Positions 54,370 through 62,615 of a stretch of DNA of 64,000 bases are shown here, piece by piece. The stretch's first letter is position 1. The number at the start of each line of letters is the position of its first letter. The notes under the pieces were generated by a model. It had not been told where the DNA came from and made no database searches. It was given only the letters and a program-made list of their open reading frames with translations. The stretch is from Arthrobacter sp. fls2-241-R2A-200 (GTDB lineage Bacteria; Actinomycetota; Actinomycetes; Actinomycetales; Micrococcaceae): positions 248,001-312,000 of the forward strand of contig NZ_JARVRJ010000001.1 in the NCBI RefSeq assembly GCF_030209745.1. Reading direction: 5' to 3'. The position numbers and the translations under genes are program-made.

Positions 54370-56520
54370 GTGAACCGACTTGCCAGCGCCTACAGCCGCT
54401 ACCTCCTCCAGCACAAGGACAACCCGGTGGATTGGTTTCCGTTCGGGGATGAAGCCTTTGCCGAAGCAACGCGCCGTGACGTTCCGGTGTTTTTGAGCAT
54501 CGGGTATGCGGCCTGTCATTGGTGCCACGTCATGGCGCACGAGTCCTTCGAGGACACCCAGACAGCCGAGTATCTGAACGCCCATTTCGTGTCGGTGAAA
54601 GTGGACCGCGAGGAACGGCCGGACGTTGATTCGATCTACATGGCGGCGACGCAGGCCATCAGCGGCGAGGGCGGATGGCCCATGTCCGTCTTCCTGACCC
54701 CGGACGGCTTGGCTTTCCATGCCGGGACATATTTCCCGCCCATTCCTTTGCCGGGCAGGCCGTCGTTCCGCAATGTGCTTGAGGCAGTGCATGAGGCTTG
54801 GGTGGAGCGCAGGGATGCGGTGGAACAGAACGCACGGGGACTGGCAGCGAACATGGCTTCTGCCCAGTCGGCCGGCGTCGTGCGGCTTGACGGGCCGCCC
54901 GAACTGCTCGATGCCGGGCTCCTTTCAGAAGCCGTCAGCGTCCTGGCCCGCTCCGAAGACGCAGACGCCGGTGGGTTCGGCGGCGCCCCTAAGTTCCCGC
55001 CGTCGGCCGTTCTGGAATTCCTGATCCGCCACGCCGCTGTCCCCGACGACGGGGATGGCACCGCCAAGACGGCAGCTGACATGGCCGCTCGCGCGTTGGC
55101 CGGCATGGCCCGCTCCGCTTTACGCGACCAGCTCGACGGCGGATTCGCCCGGTATTCAGTCACGGCCGATTGGTCCGTGCCACACTTCGAAAAGATGCTG
55201 TACGACAATGCCCAGCTGCTCCGCGCCTACTCGCACTGGGCGCGCTGGGGCGGCAATGAGGTGTTCGGGGCCGAGGAAGCGGCACGCGTGGCGTCAGCGT
55301 GTGCGGATTGGTTGCTCGGGTCCCTCCAGCTGCCCGGGGGCGCCTTGGCCTCGTCGCTCGATGCCGACACGGTGGTCGATGGCGTCCACGAAGAGGGCGC
55401 AACCTATCTTTGGGCGCCAGGGCAAGTGAAAGACGTGCTCGGGCCGGAGTTGGGCGGGGCCGTGTGCGCCATGATGAACGTGGACGTAAAGGGGACCGTC
55501 TCGGAGCTGGGATCCCCGCTGCACCCTGCACGGCAGTTGTCTCCGGACGAGCAAGGGCTCTGGAACCGGGCCCAACCCGCGTTACTGGCTGCCCGTACCC
55601 GCCGGGATCAGCCGGCCCGGGATGAGAAGGTGGTCGCCGGATGGAATGGCATCGCCGTCGGGGCCCTCGCGGAAGCCGGCGCCATCTTGGACCGCCCCGA
55701 GCTGGTCGAGGCCGCTGAGGCCGTTGCGGGTTACCTTCACGACGTCCACTGGGCGGACGAGGAACAGCTCCTGATTCGGGTCTCGCACGAGTCCCGGGCC
55801 AGAGGCATCGGTGGGTTGCTGGAGGATTACGCGTTCTGCGCCGATGGACTTTTTGCCTTGTTCGCCGTGACCGGCAGAAAACGGTGGTACCGGCTCGCTG
55901 AACAGCTCATCGAGGCTGCATGCACGCGTTTTGCCAGCAACGGCCAACTGGCCGACTCCGCCGCGGAATCCGCGCAGGTCTTCAACGCGCAGGGGCAGCA
56001 CGCGGCGCTGGATCCATTCGACAATGCAACCCCCAGCGGTGCGGCCGCTTTCGCGGGAGCATTGCTGACTTACGCGGCGTACTCGGGGTCGCAGGAGCAC
56101 AGGCTCATGGCCGGCAACATCCTCGGCCTGCTGCCGCCGCTTGCGGCCCGGGCCCCGCGGGTTGCCGGCTGGCTCCTGGCCACCGCGGAAGCGGCGCTGC
56201 AAGGTCCGGTGGAGGCCGCCGTCGCCGGGCCTGACACGCCTCAACGGCGCGAACTGCATGCGCTGCTGTTGAAGTCGGCCCACCCCGGCCTGGTGGTCGC
56301 CGTGCAGGAACACGACGACGGCGGCCCCGGCAACGCCTACGCTCCCGCCTCCGAAAGGGACCGGATTCCGGAAGCTGAGGTTCCGCTGCTGCTCCACAGG
56401 TCCGGAGGACCCGATGGCTCCGCTCAGGTTTACTTATGCCGCGGCATGGTCTGCGAGCGACCGCTGGAGGATCAGGACGCCGTTCAGGCGAGGTTGGAAG
56501 CCATGGCTTCGGAGCGATGA
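54370..56520 (+). CDS. YyaL/DUF255 thioredoxin-domain protein
   Basis: 716 aa. The N-terminal thioredoxin-like DUF255 domain (about 1-165) begins [21 protein letters not shown] and has [18 protein letters not shown] with a CxxC pair. The rest is an alpha/alpha toroid of the glycoside-hydrolase/epimerase type ([41 protein letters not shown]). The family (also SPATA20) has no firm function. The GTG at 54370 is supported by the family N-terminus and a GATGAT hexamer ending 6 nt before it. Confidence 0.9.
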   Translation: MNRLASAYSRYLLQHKDNPVDWFPFGDEAFAEATRRDVPVFLSIGYAACHWCHVMAHESFEDTQTAEYLNAHFVSVKVDREERPDVDSIYMAATQAISGEGGWPMSVFLTPDGLAFHAGTYFPPIPLPGRPSFRNVLEAVHEAWVERRDAVEQNARGLAANMASAQSAGVVRLDGPPELLDAGLLSEAVSVLARSEDADAGGFGGAPKFPPSAVLEFLIRHAAVPDDGDGTAKTAADMAARALAGMARSALRDQLDGGFARYSVTADWSVPHFEKMLYDNAQLLRAYSHWARWGGNEVFGAEEAARVASACADWLLGSLQLPGGALASSLDADTVVDGVHEEGATYLWAPGQVKDVLGPELGGAVCAMMNVDVKGTVSELGSPLHPARQLSPDEQGLWNRAQPALLAARTRRDQPARDEKVVAGWNGIAVGALAEAGAILDRPELVEAAEAVAGYLHDVHWADEEQLLIRVSHESRARGIGGLLEDYAFCADGLFALFAVTGRKRWYRLAEQLIEAACTRFASNGQLADSAAESAQVFNAQGQHAALDPFDNATPSGAAAFAGALLTYAAYSGSQEHRLMAGNILGLLPPLAARAPRVAGWLLATAEAALQGPVEAAVAGPDTPQRRELHALLLKSAHPGLVVAVQEHDDGGPGNAYAPASERDRIPEAEVPLLLHRSGGPDGSAQVYLCRGMVCERPLEDQDAVQARLEAMASER

Positions 56521-56536
56521 TCCGTAAGCTGTTGAG

Positions 56537-57178
56537 CTAACTGAGTACGGCCATCATGATGGCCGTGAAGTGCGCCGCGAAAGCGAGAACGGTGAAGGCG
56601 TGGAAGAGCTCGTGGAAACCGAAGTGCTGCACGCTGAAGTTCGGTTTCTTTATCGCGTAGAACACGGCGCCGGCGATGTAGAGAGCGCCACCAACGCAGA
56701 TAAGGATCGCAGCGGCCGGATTGGCCGCGAAGAACTGCGGAAGGTAGAACAAAGCACCGCACCCCAGGGCGATGTACACGGGCACATAGAGCCACCGAGG
56801 AGCATGCGTCCACAGGATCCTGAACAGCACCCCGACGATCGCACCGGACCACACGAGCCACAACAAGGTCACCGCCTGGGACCGTTCGAGCAAGGACCAA
56901 GCCAGCGGCGTATAGCTGCCCGCAATGACCAGCATGATGTTGGTGTGGTCCAGCCGTTTAAGGACCAGCCGCGTCTTGGGTGCCCAGTTGCCTCGGTGGT
57001 AGACGGCGCTCACGCCGAAGAGCATCACGCCTGTGACGGCATACACGGCGGACGTTATTTTCCGGTCCCCTGTGGGGGCTACTGACACGAGTATGATCCC
57101 TGCCGCAAGGGCGAAAGGAGCAGCGACCGCATGGATCCATCCGCGCCACAGGGGCTTGGTTTCAAGAATCTCGGCCAT
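56537..57178 (-). CDS. Hemolysin III / PAQR family membrane protein
   Basis: 213 aa seven-helix protein of the TrhA/hemolysin III family. Family residues: SAVYHRGNWAPKTRLVLKRLDHTNIMLVIAGSYTPLA (cited by its Ser, His and Asp positions) and the C-terminal HFGFHELFHAFTVLAFAAHF; these His/Asp residues form a metal site in PAQR proteins. The role in bacteria is membrane energetics or lipid homeostasis. TATTCT ends 6 nt before the ATG, suggesting a leaderless mRNA. Confidence 0.9.
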   Translation of the reverse strand: MAEILETKPLWRGWIHAVAAPFALAAGIILVSVAPTGDRKITSAVYAVTGVMLFGVSAVYHRGNWAPKTRLVLKRLDHTNIMLVIAGSYTPLAWSLLERSQAVTLLWLVWSGAIVGVLFRILWTHAPRWLYVPVYIALGCGALFYLPQFFAANPAAAILICVGGALYIAGAVFYAIKKPNFSVQHFGFHELFHAFTVLAFAAHFTAIMMAVLS

Positions 57179-57191
57179 GGTTCAAGAATAA

Positions 57192-57258
57192 CCTGAGCCT
57201 CGGTAAGTTACTCGCGGGTAACTCAGGCGCTTGTGCTCGGTAACCTAGGCGCTTGCGC
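57192..57258. promoter_or_regulatory. Repeat cluster between hemolysin III and cis-prenyltransferase genes
   Basis: Nested inverted repeats CCTGAG...CTCAGG (57192-57197 / 57222-57227) and AGTTAC-TCGCGG-GTAACT (57206-57223). They overlap a direct repeat of about 20 bases (GGTAACTCAGGCGCTTGTGC at 57217-57236 and GGTAACCTAGGCGCTTGCGC at 57239-57258, three mismatches) spaced 22 bp apart, about two helical turns. It covers the probable -35 region of the hemolysin III gene, so it looks like a multi-site operator. Confidence 0.5.
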
Positions 57259-57356
57259 CGTCTGCACCGGCTATCCAGCTCGGGAAGGTAGCCTTGGATG
57301 TGCGTCGTCGTACACGCAGGGAAGTCGTACAAGTAAGGAAGTCAGGTGAGAGTCCG

Positions 57357-58118
57357 GTGGAACTGCCCGGTTTCTTCTATGGCTTCTATGAGCGCAAACT
57401 CCTGCGTTCACTCAAGCAGGACAAGATTCCGCGCCACATCGGCGTCATGGTGGACGGTAACCGCAGGTGGGCCAGGCAATTCAATGCCCCCACCAGCCAA
57501 GGACACCAGGCGGGCGCTGACAAGATCCACGAATTCCTGGGCTGGTGCCAAGAGCTCGGCGTCGAGGTCGTAACCCTGTACATGCTCTCCACGGACAACA
57601 TGAACCGTTCGGGGGAAGAGCTTGACCTGCTCATGGGCATCATTGCCAACACCATGGATCGCCTCGACGAAGACGACGCCGTATCCGTTCATGCCATGGG
57701 CGCCCCCGAGATCCTGCCCGACTATTTGGCCGAGCGCCTCAACAAGCTAACGTCCCGAACGCCCGCCCACGAGAAAATCCATGTGAACGTCGCGGTCGGC
57801 TACGGCGGGCGCCGCGAAATCGTCGACGCCGTCCGGGAACTTCTGCATGAGGCCGCCGCCAACGGACGCACGATGTCCGACGTCGCCGATGAACTTTCCG
57901 TGGACGACATCTCACGGTTCCTTTACACCAGGGGCCAGCCGGATCCTGATCTGGTGATCCGCACCTCCGGGGAACAGCGGCTTTCAGGTTTCCTCATGTG
58001 GCAAAGCGCGTACAGCGAGTTTTATTTCTGCGAGGCACTCTGGCCTGCCTTCCGTAAGGTCGACTTCCTGCGGGCACTGCGGGACTATGCCGGCCGGCAA
58101 CGCCGCTTCGGGTCCTAG
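57357..58118 (+). CDS. Cis-prenyltransferase (isoprenyl diphosphate synthase, UppS family)
   Basis: 253 aa. Catalytic Asp is in IPRHIGVMVDGNRRWAR; conserved LYMLSTDNMNRS, NVAVGYGGRREIVDAV, PDPDLVIRTSGEQRLSGFL and the C-terminal YSEFYFCEALWPAFRKVDF follow. The N-terminus ELPGFFYGFYERKLLRSL resembles actinobacterial short-chain (Z)-prenyl synthases such as Rv1086 more than long-chain UppS, so the product may be Z,E-farnesyl diphosphate; this is inference. GTG at 57357 has AGGTGAG upstream. Confidence 0.88.
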   Translation: MELPGFFYGFYERKLLRSLKQDKIPRHIGVMVDGNRRWARQFNAPTSQGHQAGADKIHEFLGWCQELGVEVVTLYMLSTDNMNRSGEELDLLMGIIANTMDRLDEDDAVSVHAMGAPEILPDYLAERLNKLTSRTPAHEKIHVNVAVGYGGRREIVDAVRELLHEAAANGRTMSDVADELSVDDISRFLYTRGQPDPDLVIRTSGEQRLSGFLMWQSAYSEFYFCEALWPAFRKVDFLRALRDYAGRQRRFGS

Positions 58119-58183
58119 GCTTTCCGGTTAATCCGGAATTCTCCTTCCGGACATCCGACTTGCCGATGACGGATAGTGGAAAT

Positions 58184-58353
58184 TCCTGTGAGTGGGATTA
58201 CGTTAATCCCATCAGCAGGCAAAACCGCCCGCTGATCGGGGAGGCCAGTACATGGAGCGAACTTTCGCACCAGTTACATGGGAGGCCACGCCCGGCCTTC
58301 CGGCCGAGCCGCTTCACCATTAGGCCGGGCGACCGCCCGGGGCTGGAGTCGAT
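58184..58353 (+). promoter_or_regulatory. Structured 5' leader of phoH2
   Basis: Several hairpins precede the phoH2 ribosome binding site (CTGGAG, 58343-58348). TGGGATTA-CGT-TAATCCCA is at 58193-58211; ATCAGC-a-GGC pairs with GCC-c-GCTGAT at 58211-58236. CGCCCGGCC (58289-58297) can pair with GGCCGGGCG (58323-58331), but CCGGGC (58325-58330) can instead pair with GCCCGG (58335-58340) just before the ribosome site. The two folds exclude each other, as in a switch. The 5' end is approximate. Confidence 0.45.
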
Positions 58354-59748
58354 GTGGCTATTTCAGAGCAACTGCCCGTGATGGATTCCGACGCGAAAAG
58401 CGCAACTCCCTCCCGCGCCAAGCGGACTTCAGGCAAAGCGCGGACCGCGACGCCGGCCGCAGGACGCAGCTATGTGATCGACACATCAGTCCTCCTCTCG
58501 GACCCGCACGCTCTCCTGCGTTTCGCCGAGCACGAAGTCATCGTTCCGATCGTGGTCATCACAGAACTCGAAGGGAAACGCCACGACCCCGAACTCGGCT
58601 ATTTCGCCAGGAAAGCCCTCAGGCTCCTGGACGATCTCAGGATCGAACATGGTGGACTCGACCACGCCATACCGATCGGAACGGCCGGGGGACTCCTCAG
58701 GGTGGAAATGAACCACATCTCTCCTGAGGTGCTGCCGGCAGGGTTCCGCGGCGGAGATAACGACAGCCGTATCCTGGCTGTCGCCAAGAACCTGGCCAAC
58801 GAAGGCCACAACGTCACAGTGGTTTCCAAGGATCTTCCTATGCGGGTCAAGGCTTCCGCCATGGGATTGCACGCCGACGAGTACCGCAACGAACTTGTCA
58901 AAGACTCAGGCTGGACAGGCATGGCCGAGGTTGAGGCCACCGAGGAAGAAATCACCACCCTTTACGGCCACGAACCCGCCTTCATACCGGCAGCGGCCGA
59001 GCTCCCGGTTAACACTGGCCTCGTCCTCCTCTCCAACCGCGGCTCCGCCCTCGGACGGGTAGGGACGGATAAGCAGGTCCGTCTGGTCAAGGGCGATCGG
59101 GATGTGTTTGGGCTCCATGGCCGCTCTGCGGAACAACGGCTCGCCATTGACCTGCTCATGGACCCGTCGGTGGGCATCGTCTCCATTGGCGGCCGCGCTG
59201 GAACCGGCAAGTCCGCGCTGGCCCTGTGTGCCGGCCTTGAAGCCGTGCTGGAGCGCCGTGAACACCGCAAGGTAGTGGTCTTCCGGCCCCTCTACGCCGT
59301 GGGCGGCCAGGAACTCGGCTACCTCCCGGGGTCCGAGTCGGAAAAGATGAACCCCTGGGCGCAGGCCGTTTTCGACACCCTGGGTGCGTTGGTCAGCCAA
59401 GAGGTCGTTGAAGAAGTCATGGACCGCGGCATGCTTGAAGTCCTTCCCCTCACCCATATCCGCGGGCGGTCACTCCACGATGCCTTCGTGATTGTCGATG
59501 AGGCCCAGTCACTTGAGAAGAACGTCCTGTTGACCGTGATGAGCCGCATTGGGCAGAACTCCAAGATCGTCCTCACCCACGACGTCGCCCAGCGCGACAA
59601 CCTCCGCGTGGGACGGCACGACGGCGTTGCCGCCGTCGTCGAGACGCTCAAGGGGCATCCACTGTTCGGCCACATCACACTGACCCGCTCCGAGCGGTCG
59701 CCGATTGCGGCCCTTGTGACGGAGCTGCTCGAAGGGGCTGAAATCTAA
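58354..59748 (+). CDS. phoH2: PhoH2: PIN-domain ribonuclease fused to PhoH ATPase
   Basis: 464 aa. A basic low-complexity tail (1-38) leads to a PIN nuclease domain with acidic residues in [12 protein letters not shown] (Asp43), [11 protein letters not shown] and [15 protein letters not shown]. The PhoH ATPase follows, with Walker [15 protein letters not shown] and Walker [11 protein letters not shown]. Mycobacterial PhoH2 is an RNA helicase and ribonuclease. GTG start with CTGGAG six bases upstream; an in-frame ATG at 58381 is the alternative. The upstream leader is unusually structured. Confidence 0.92.
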   Translation: MAISEQLPVMDSDAKSATPSRAKRTSGKARTATPAAGRSYVIDTSVLLSDPHALLRFAEHEVIVPIVVITELEGKRHDPELGYFARKALRLLDDLRIEHGGLDHAIPIGTAGGLLRVEMNHISPEVLPAGFRGGDNDSRILAVAKNLANEGHNVTVVSKDLPMRVKASAMGLHADEYRNELVKDSGWTGMAEVEATEEEITTLYGHEPAFIPAAAELPVNTGLVLLSNRGSALGRVGTDKQVRLVKGDRDVFGLHGRSAEQRLAIDLLMDPSVGIVSIGGRAGTGKSALALCAGLEAVLERREHRKVVVFRPLYAVGGQELGYLPGSESEKMNPWAQAVFDTLGALVSQEVVEEVMDRGMLEVLPLTHIRGRSLHDAFVIVDEAQSLEKNVLLTVMSRIGQNSKIVLTHDVAQRDNLRVGRHDGVAAVVETLKGHPLFGHITLTRSERSPIAALVTELLEGAEI

Positions 59749-59771
59749 CGCTCGCAGCCGGTACCTTCCGC

Positions 59772-59862
59772 AGTCCGGCGAAGGCCAGACATCCTCTGCG
59801 TGCTAGCTCGTTCCTCGCTTTGACGCACGCTGCCGGATGCCTGGCCTTCGCGATGCCGGACT
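59772..59862. terminator. Long inverted repeat between convergent genes (bidirectional terminator)
   Basis: Left arm 59772-59794 (AGTCCGGC, GAAGGCCAG, CATCC) pairs with right arm 59835-59862 (GGATG, CTGGCCTTC, GCCGGACT) with a small internal loop. The intervening 40 bases contain a smaller GCGTGC...GCACGC stem. It fills the 113-base gap between convergent phoH2 and the acetyltransferase gene. Confidence 0.7.
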
Positions 59863-60506
59863 CAGAGCTTCAGGTAGTTCTTCAGCTCTTCGTGGCCTTG
59901 GACTTTTAGGGTCCACTGCGGGCGTTTGAAGGTGTCCGGGGTCAGCCGAACCCGTTGCACCTCTTGGACTTTGCCGCCCCAATCGTCGCGGAAGATGCCA
60001 TTGGGCCTGTAGCCGAGGCTTGCCGAAACGCCCAAAGACTGCTCGTTCCATACAGCTGCCTCAGACTCCGCCGCTTCAGCGTTCAGGTAATCGAAGGCAT
60101 AGCTCACGACGGCGGCGCGCATCTCCTTGCCGAAGCCGCGGCCTTGCGCCGGCTGCCTGAGCCAGGAGCCCGTGCCAACGGTTTTGAGGGATGCAAAGTT
60201 GTTCGCGGCGATGTCCTGGACACCGAGAAATTCGTCATGGTGCCAGATGCCCAGAAGTAGCGTCCAGGACGCAGGCGTGAAGTTAGCGCGGCAACGCCAG
60301 TACCACTGGGCCATGTTGGGCGCCAGTTCATGGCTTGGAAGGTCCGCCCAAGGGGTACTGAAGGGGCTTTTGCCGGGCTGGTGGACACCCGAGCGGGCAG
60401 CAGCGACGGCGGCAGGGATGTCTTCGTCAAGGATCGGGCGGAGGCTAAGCCTCGGCGTCGTCAGGGTGAGTCCGAAGGGGGGCCAGAGTTCTGCCAGCGA
60501 GGTCAT
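59862..60506 (-). CDS. GNAT family N-acetyltransferase, RimJ/RimL type
   Basis: 214 aa acetyltransferase. LTTPRLSLRPILDEDIPAAV is the RimJ/RimL N-terminus. The acetyl-CoA loop region is LRQPAQGRGFGKEMRAAVVSY (Q/RxxGxG), and the later ASLGYRPNGI is the closing strand. The acceptor is unknown. TAGGCT ends 6 nt before the ATG on the minus strand, suggesting a leaderless start. Confidence 0.88.
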   Translation of the reverse strand: MTSLAELWPPFGLTLTTPRLSLRPILDEDIPAAVAAARSGVHQPGKSPFSTPWADLPSHELAPNMAQWYWRCRANFTPASWTLLLGIWHHDEFLGVQDIAANNFASLKTVGTGSWLRQPAQGRGFGKEMRAAVVSYAFDYLNAEAAESEAAVWNEQSLGVSASLGYRPNGIFRDDWGGKVQEVQRVRLTPDTFKRPQWTLKVQGHEELKNYLKL

Positions 60507-60605
60507 CGCCGTAGCCTAGCCCGTGGCGCGGCCCCGTGCGAGTCATGCGCCTGCCCACGCTGTGCTGGATTGCCGGGTCACGCTTCCGGGATGAAGCTAC
60601 CGGGA

Positions 60606-61385
60606 TCAGGCCGCCGGGCCGATGTCCCAAGGGATGTGGCGGCGGACATCGGTGAGGTTCATGGACTCGGCCAAGAACAGGTCATCCAACATGTACTCAT
60701 CGACGCCGAGGATGTTCAGCCAGTGCCCCTTGCCCGCGGAATCGCCGTCCAAGCTCTCGCTGGCTACACAGACTCCCGTGCCGACGTCGACTCTTACCAG
60801 GGTCCGTTCGGGGTGGACCAAAGGTTCGGCAGGGTCCGATGGGACGTATGTCCGGCTGGGAGTGACCACAGTTTCGAGTGCGGGACGGCCTTCATGGTCC
60901 ACCTCGCGGGGCGGTTCCAGGAAGACCCGGTTGGTGTCGGGAAATTCGATGGGTACAGGTGCATTGCCGGCGAGTTCCACAGGATCCAGCGCGGCCGCGA
61001 GCCTACCGTTCCCGAAGGAGGGCTCGCCATAGGCCGCCTCCGGGCGACGCCGGACCAGCCCGGCGTCGTCGTACACCGGTGTCACCAAGTGCGCGGGAAG
61101 CAACCAGGAGCGGCGGGTGGCGCTGACATAAAGATCATCCCGGGAGTCGTTGATGCCGGTGGTGCTGTGAAGCAACTGGCCATCGGGCGTTTCGAGCCGG
61201 AGAGCTCCGGGCCTCCTTAGCCAAGCACGCACCATGGTGGAGCCGTTTCCGGGCCGCTCGTGGTTTCTGGGACGCTCAAGGTACTCGAACCTGAGGGTAG
61301 TCCATCTCCACGGCGAAGATCGGCAAAGGTTCCGGAATGTGGAGGATAAGTCGAAAGCGAGTCCGCCTGCACCATATTGGCCCAT
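60606..61385 (-). CDS. Protein of unknown function
   Basis: 259 aa soluble protein, not recognised. No signal peptide or transmembrane helix is seen. It is rich in Arg, Pro and Leu, with a WLLPAHLVTPVYDDAGLVRR segment and a C-terminal HWLNILGVDEYMLDDLFLAE; beta-rich repeats of acidic loops suggest a beta-sandwich or lipocalin-like fold, which is a guess. The ATG at 61385 was chosen over GTG at 61391 because TAAACT ends 6 nt before it. It is divergent from the prepilin peptidase gene. Confidence 0.75.
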   Translation of the reverse strand: MGQYGAGGLAFDLSSTFRNLCRSSPWRWTTLRFEYLERPRNHERPGNGSTMVRAWLRRPGALRLETPDGQLLHSTTGINDSRDDLYVSATRRSWLLPAHLVTPVYDDAGLVRRRPEAAYGEPSFGNGRLAAALDPVELAGNAPVPIEFPDTNRVFLEPPREVDHEGRPALETVVTPSRTYVPSDPAEPLVHPERTLVRVDVGTGVCVASESLDGDSAGKGHWLNILGVDEYMLDDLFLAESMNLTDVRRHIPWDIGPAA

Positions 61386-61447
61386 ATCCACAGTTTACCT
61401 AGGGTCGAAGTCGGCGAAGAAGGCACATAGGGGGATAGCATCCAAAG

Positions 61448-61999
61448 GTGATCCGACGACTCTCCGACCTCTGGGATGCCAGCCCGCTGGGCTTCTGGCT
61501 GGTGGCTGCCGCGTGCCTGTACTTCCTAGCGATGGCTGTCCGGCTCACGGTGATCGATGTTCGGAGCCACCTGCTGCCTAACCGCATCGTGTTCCCCTCC
61601 TACGCCGTGGCGGGAGCGCTCCTGCTCGCGGCCGCAGTTGTTGGATTCTTTGGCGGTACGGACGGAACGAGCAGACTGGGTGTGGCGTTGTTCGGCGTTC
61701 CCGGGCTTCGTGTTTTGGCAGGAGGAGCCGCGTTATGGCTCTTCTACTTCGTCCTCAGGGTCATCCATCCACCGGGCATGGGCTTTGGCGATGTCAAGCT
61801 TGCCGGCGTCCTGGGCCTCTACTTGGGCTACCTCGGATGGAACCACGTGATGGCGGCCACATTCGCTGCTTTCCTGCTCGGTGGCCTCTGGAGCTTGGCG
61901 ATACTTGCCGCCCGGCGTGGCACCCTGCGTTCAGCCATTCCTTTCGGCCCCTTCATGCTCGCGGGAGCCGCGCTCGCCATGGCGGTGCTCCCGGCGTAG
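61448..61999 (+). CDS. Type IV prepilin peptidase-like (A24) membrane protein
   Basis: 183 aa with about five or six helices. It is an aspartic protease of the A24 family. The two catalytic Asp are in LTVIDVRSHLLPNRIVFP and HPPGMGFGDVKLAGVLGLYLG (GxGDxK motif). It lacks the N-terminal methylase domain, so it is the short TadV/CpaA-like form. No pilin genes lie nearby. GTG start with TAGCAT ending 6 nt before it, indicating a leaderless start. Confidence 0.88.
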   Translation: MIRRLSDLWDASPLGFWLVAAACLYFLAMAVRLTVIDVRSHLLPNRIVFPSYAVAGALLLAAAVVGFFGGTDGTSRLGVALFGVPGLRVLAGGAALWLFYFVLRVIHPPGMGFGDVKLAGVLGLYLGYLGWNHVMAATFAAFLLGGLWSLAILAARRGTLRSAIPFGPFMLAGAALAMAVLPA

Positions 62000-62065
62000 G
62001 GATGGCCTGTCTGCAAGGGCAAGCCTGCCCTGCGACGGGACTTCGGCCATAAGGAAACTGACATC

Positions 62066-62542
62066 ATGGGTGCACCGGAATTTGTGCTCAAGCTGCGGGA
62101 AAAGATCGGTCATGACCCGCTATGGCTGCCGGCCGTGCGGGGCGTCGTTTTCGATGACGACGGCAGGGTGCTGCTGGGCCAGCGTGCGGACAACGGGCAC
62201 TGGGCACTTATCACCGGCATGCTCGAGCCGGGCGAACACCCCGCGCCGGGTTTGGTGCGGGAGATCTTCGAGGAAACGGCCGTGGTGGGGGAAACTGAAC
62301 GGATCATCGCCATCGGAGTGGTTGGCCCGGTAACCTTCCCCAACGGCGACGTGTGCGACTTCCTCGACATCACGTTCCGCTGCCGATACGTCTCCGGAGA
62401 CGCTCGGGTGAACGACGACGAGTCCCTCGCCGTGGGGTGGTTCGAGCTGAACGACCTTCCGGACTTGAGCGCCGGCAACCTTGAAGCAATAAGGCTTGCC
62501 ACGGAGCCCGAAGGCCCCGTGGCATACCAGACTGAAGACTGA
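62066..62542 (+). CDS. NUDIX hydrolase
   Basis: 158 aa. The Nudix box is intact up to its last Gly: GMLEPGE, seven residues, then REIFEETAV (Gly replaced by Ala). It has the usual beta-strand VRGVVFDDDGRVLLGQRADN before it. It hydrolyses a nucleoside diphosphate linked to another group; the substrate is unknown. AAGGA is about ten bases before the ATG. Confidence 0.9.
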   Translation: MGAPEFVLKLREKIGHDPLWLPAVRGVVFDDDGRVLLGQRADNGHWALITGMLEPGEHPAPGLVREIFEETAVVGETERIIAIGVVGPVTFPNGDVCDFLDITFRCRYVSGDARVNDDESLAVGWFELNDLPDLSAGNLEAIRLATEPEGPVAYQTED

Positions 62543-62615
62543 ACTTACGTGGCGCCCACGTTCGGACGTTCCGTGCCGCGGCCGCCGTCGAGCTTTACGG
62601 CACCAGCGGGGCTTT

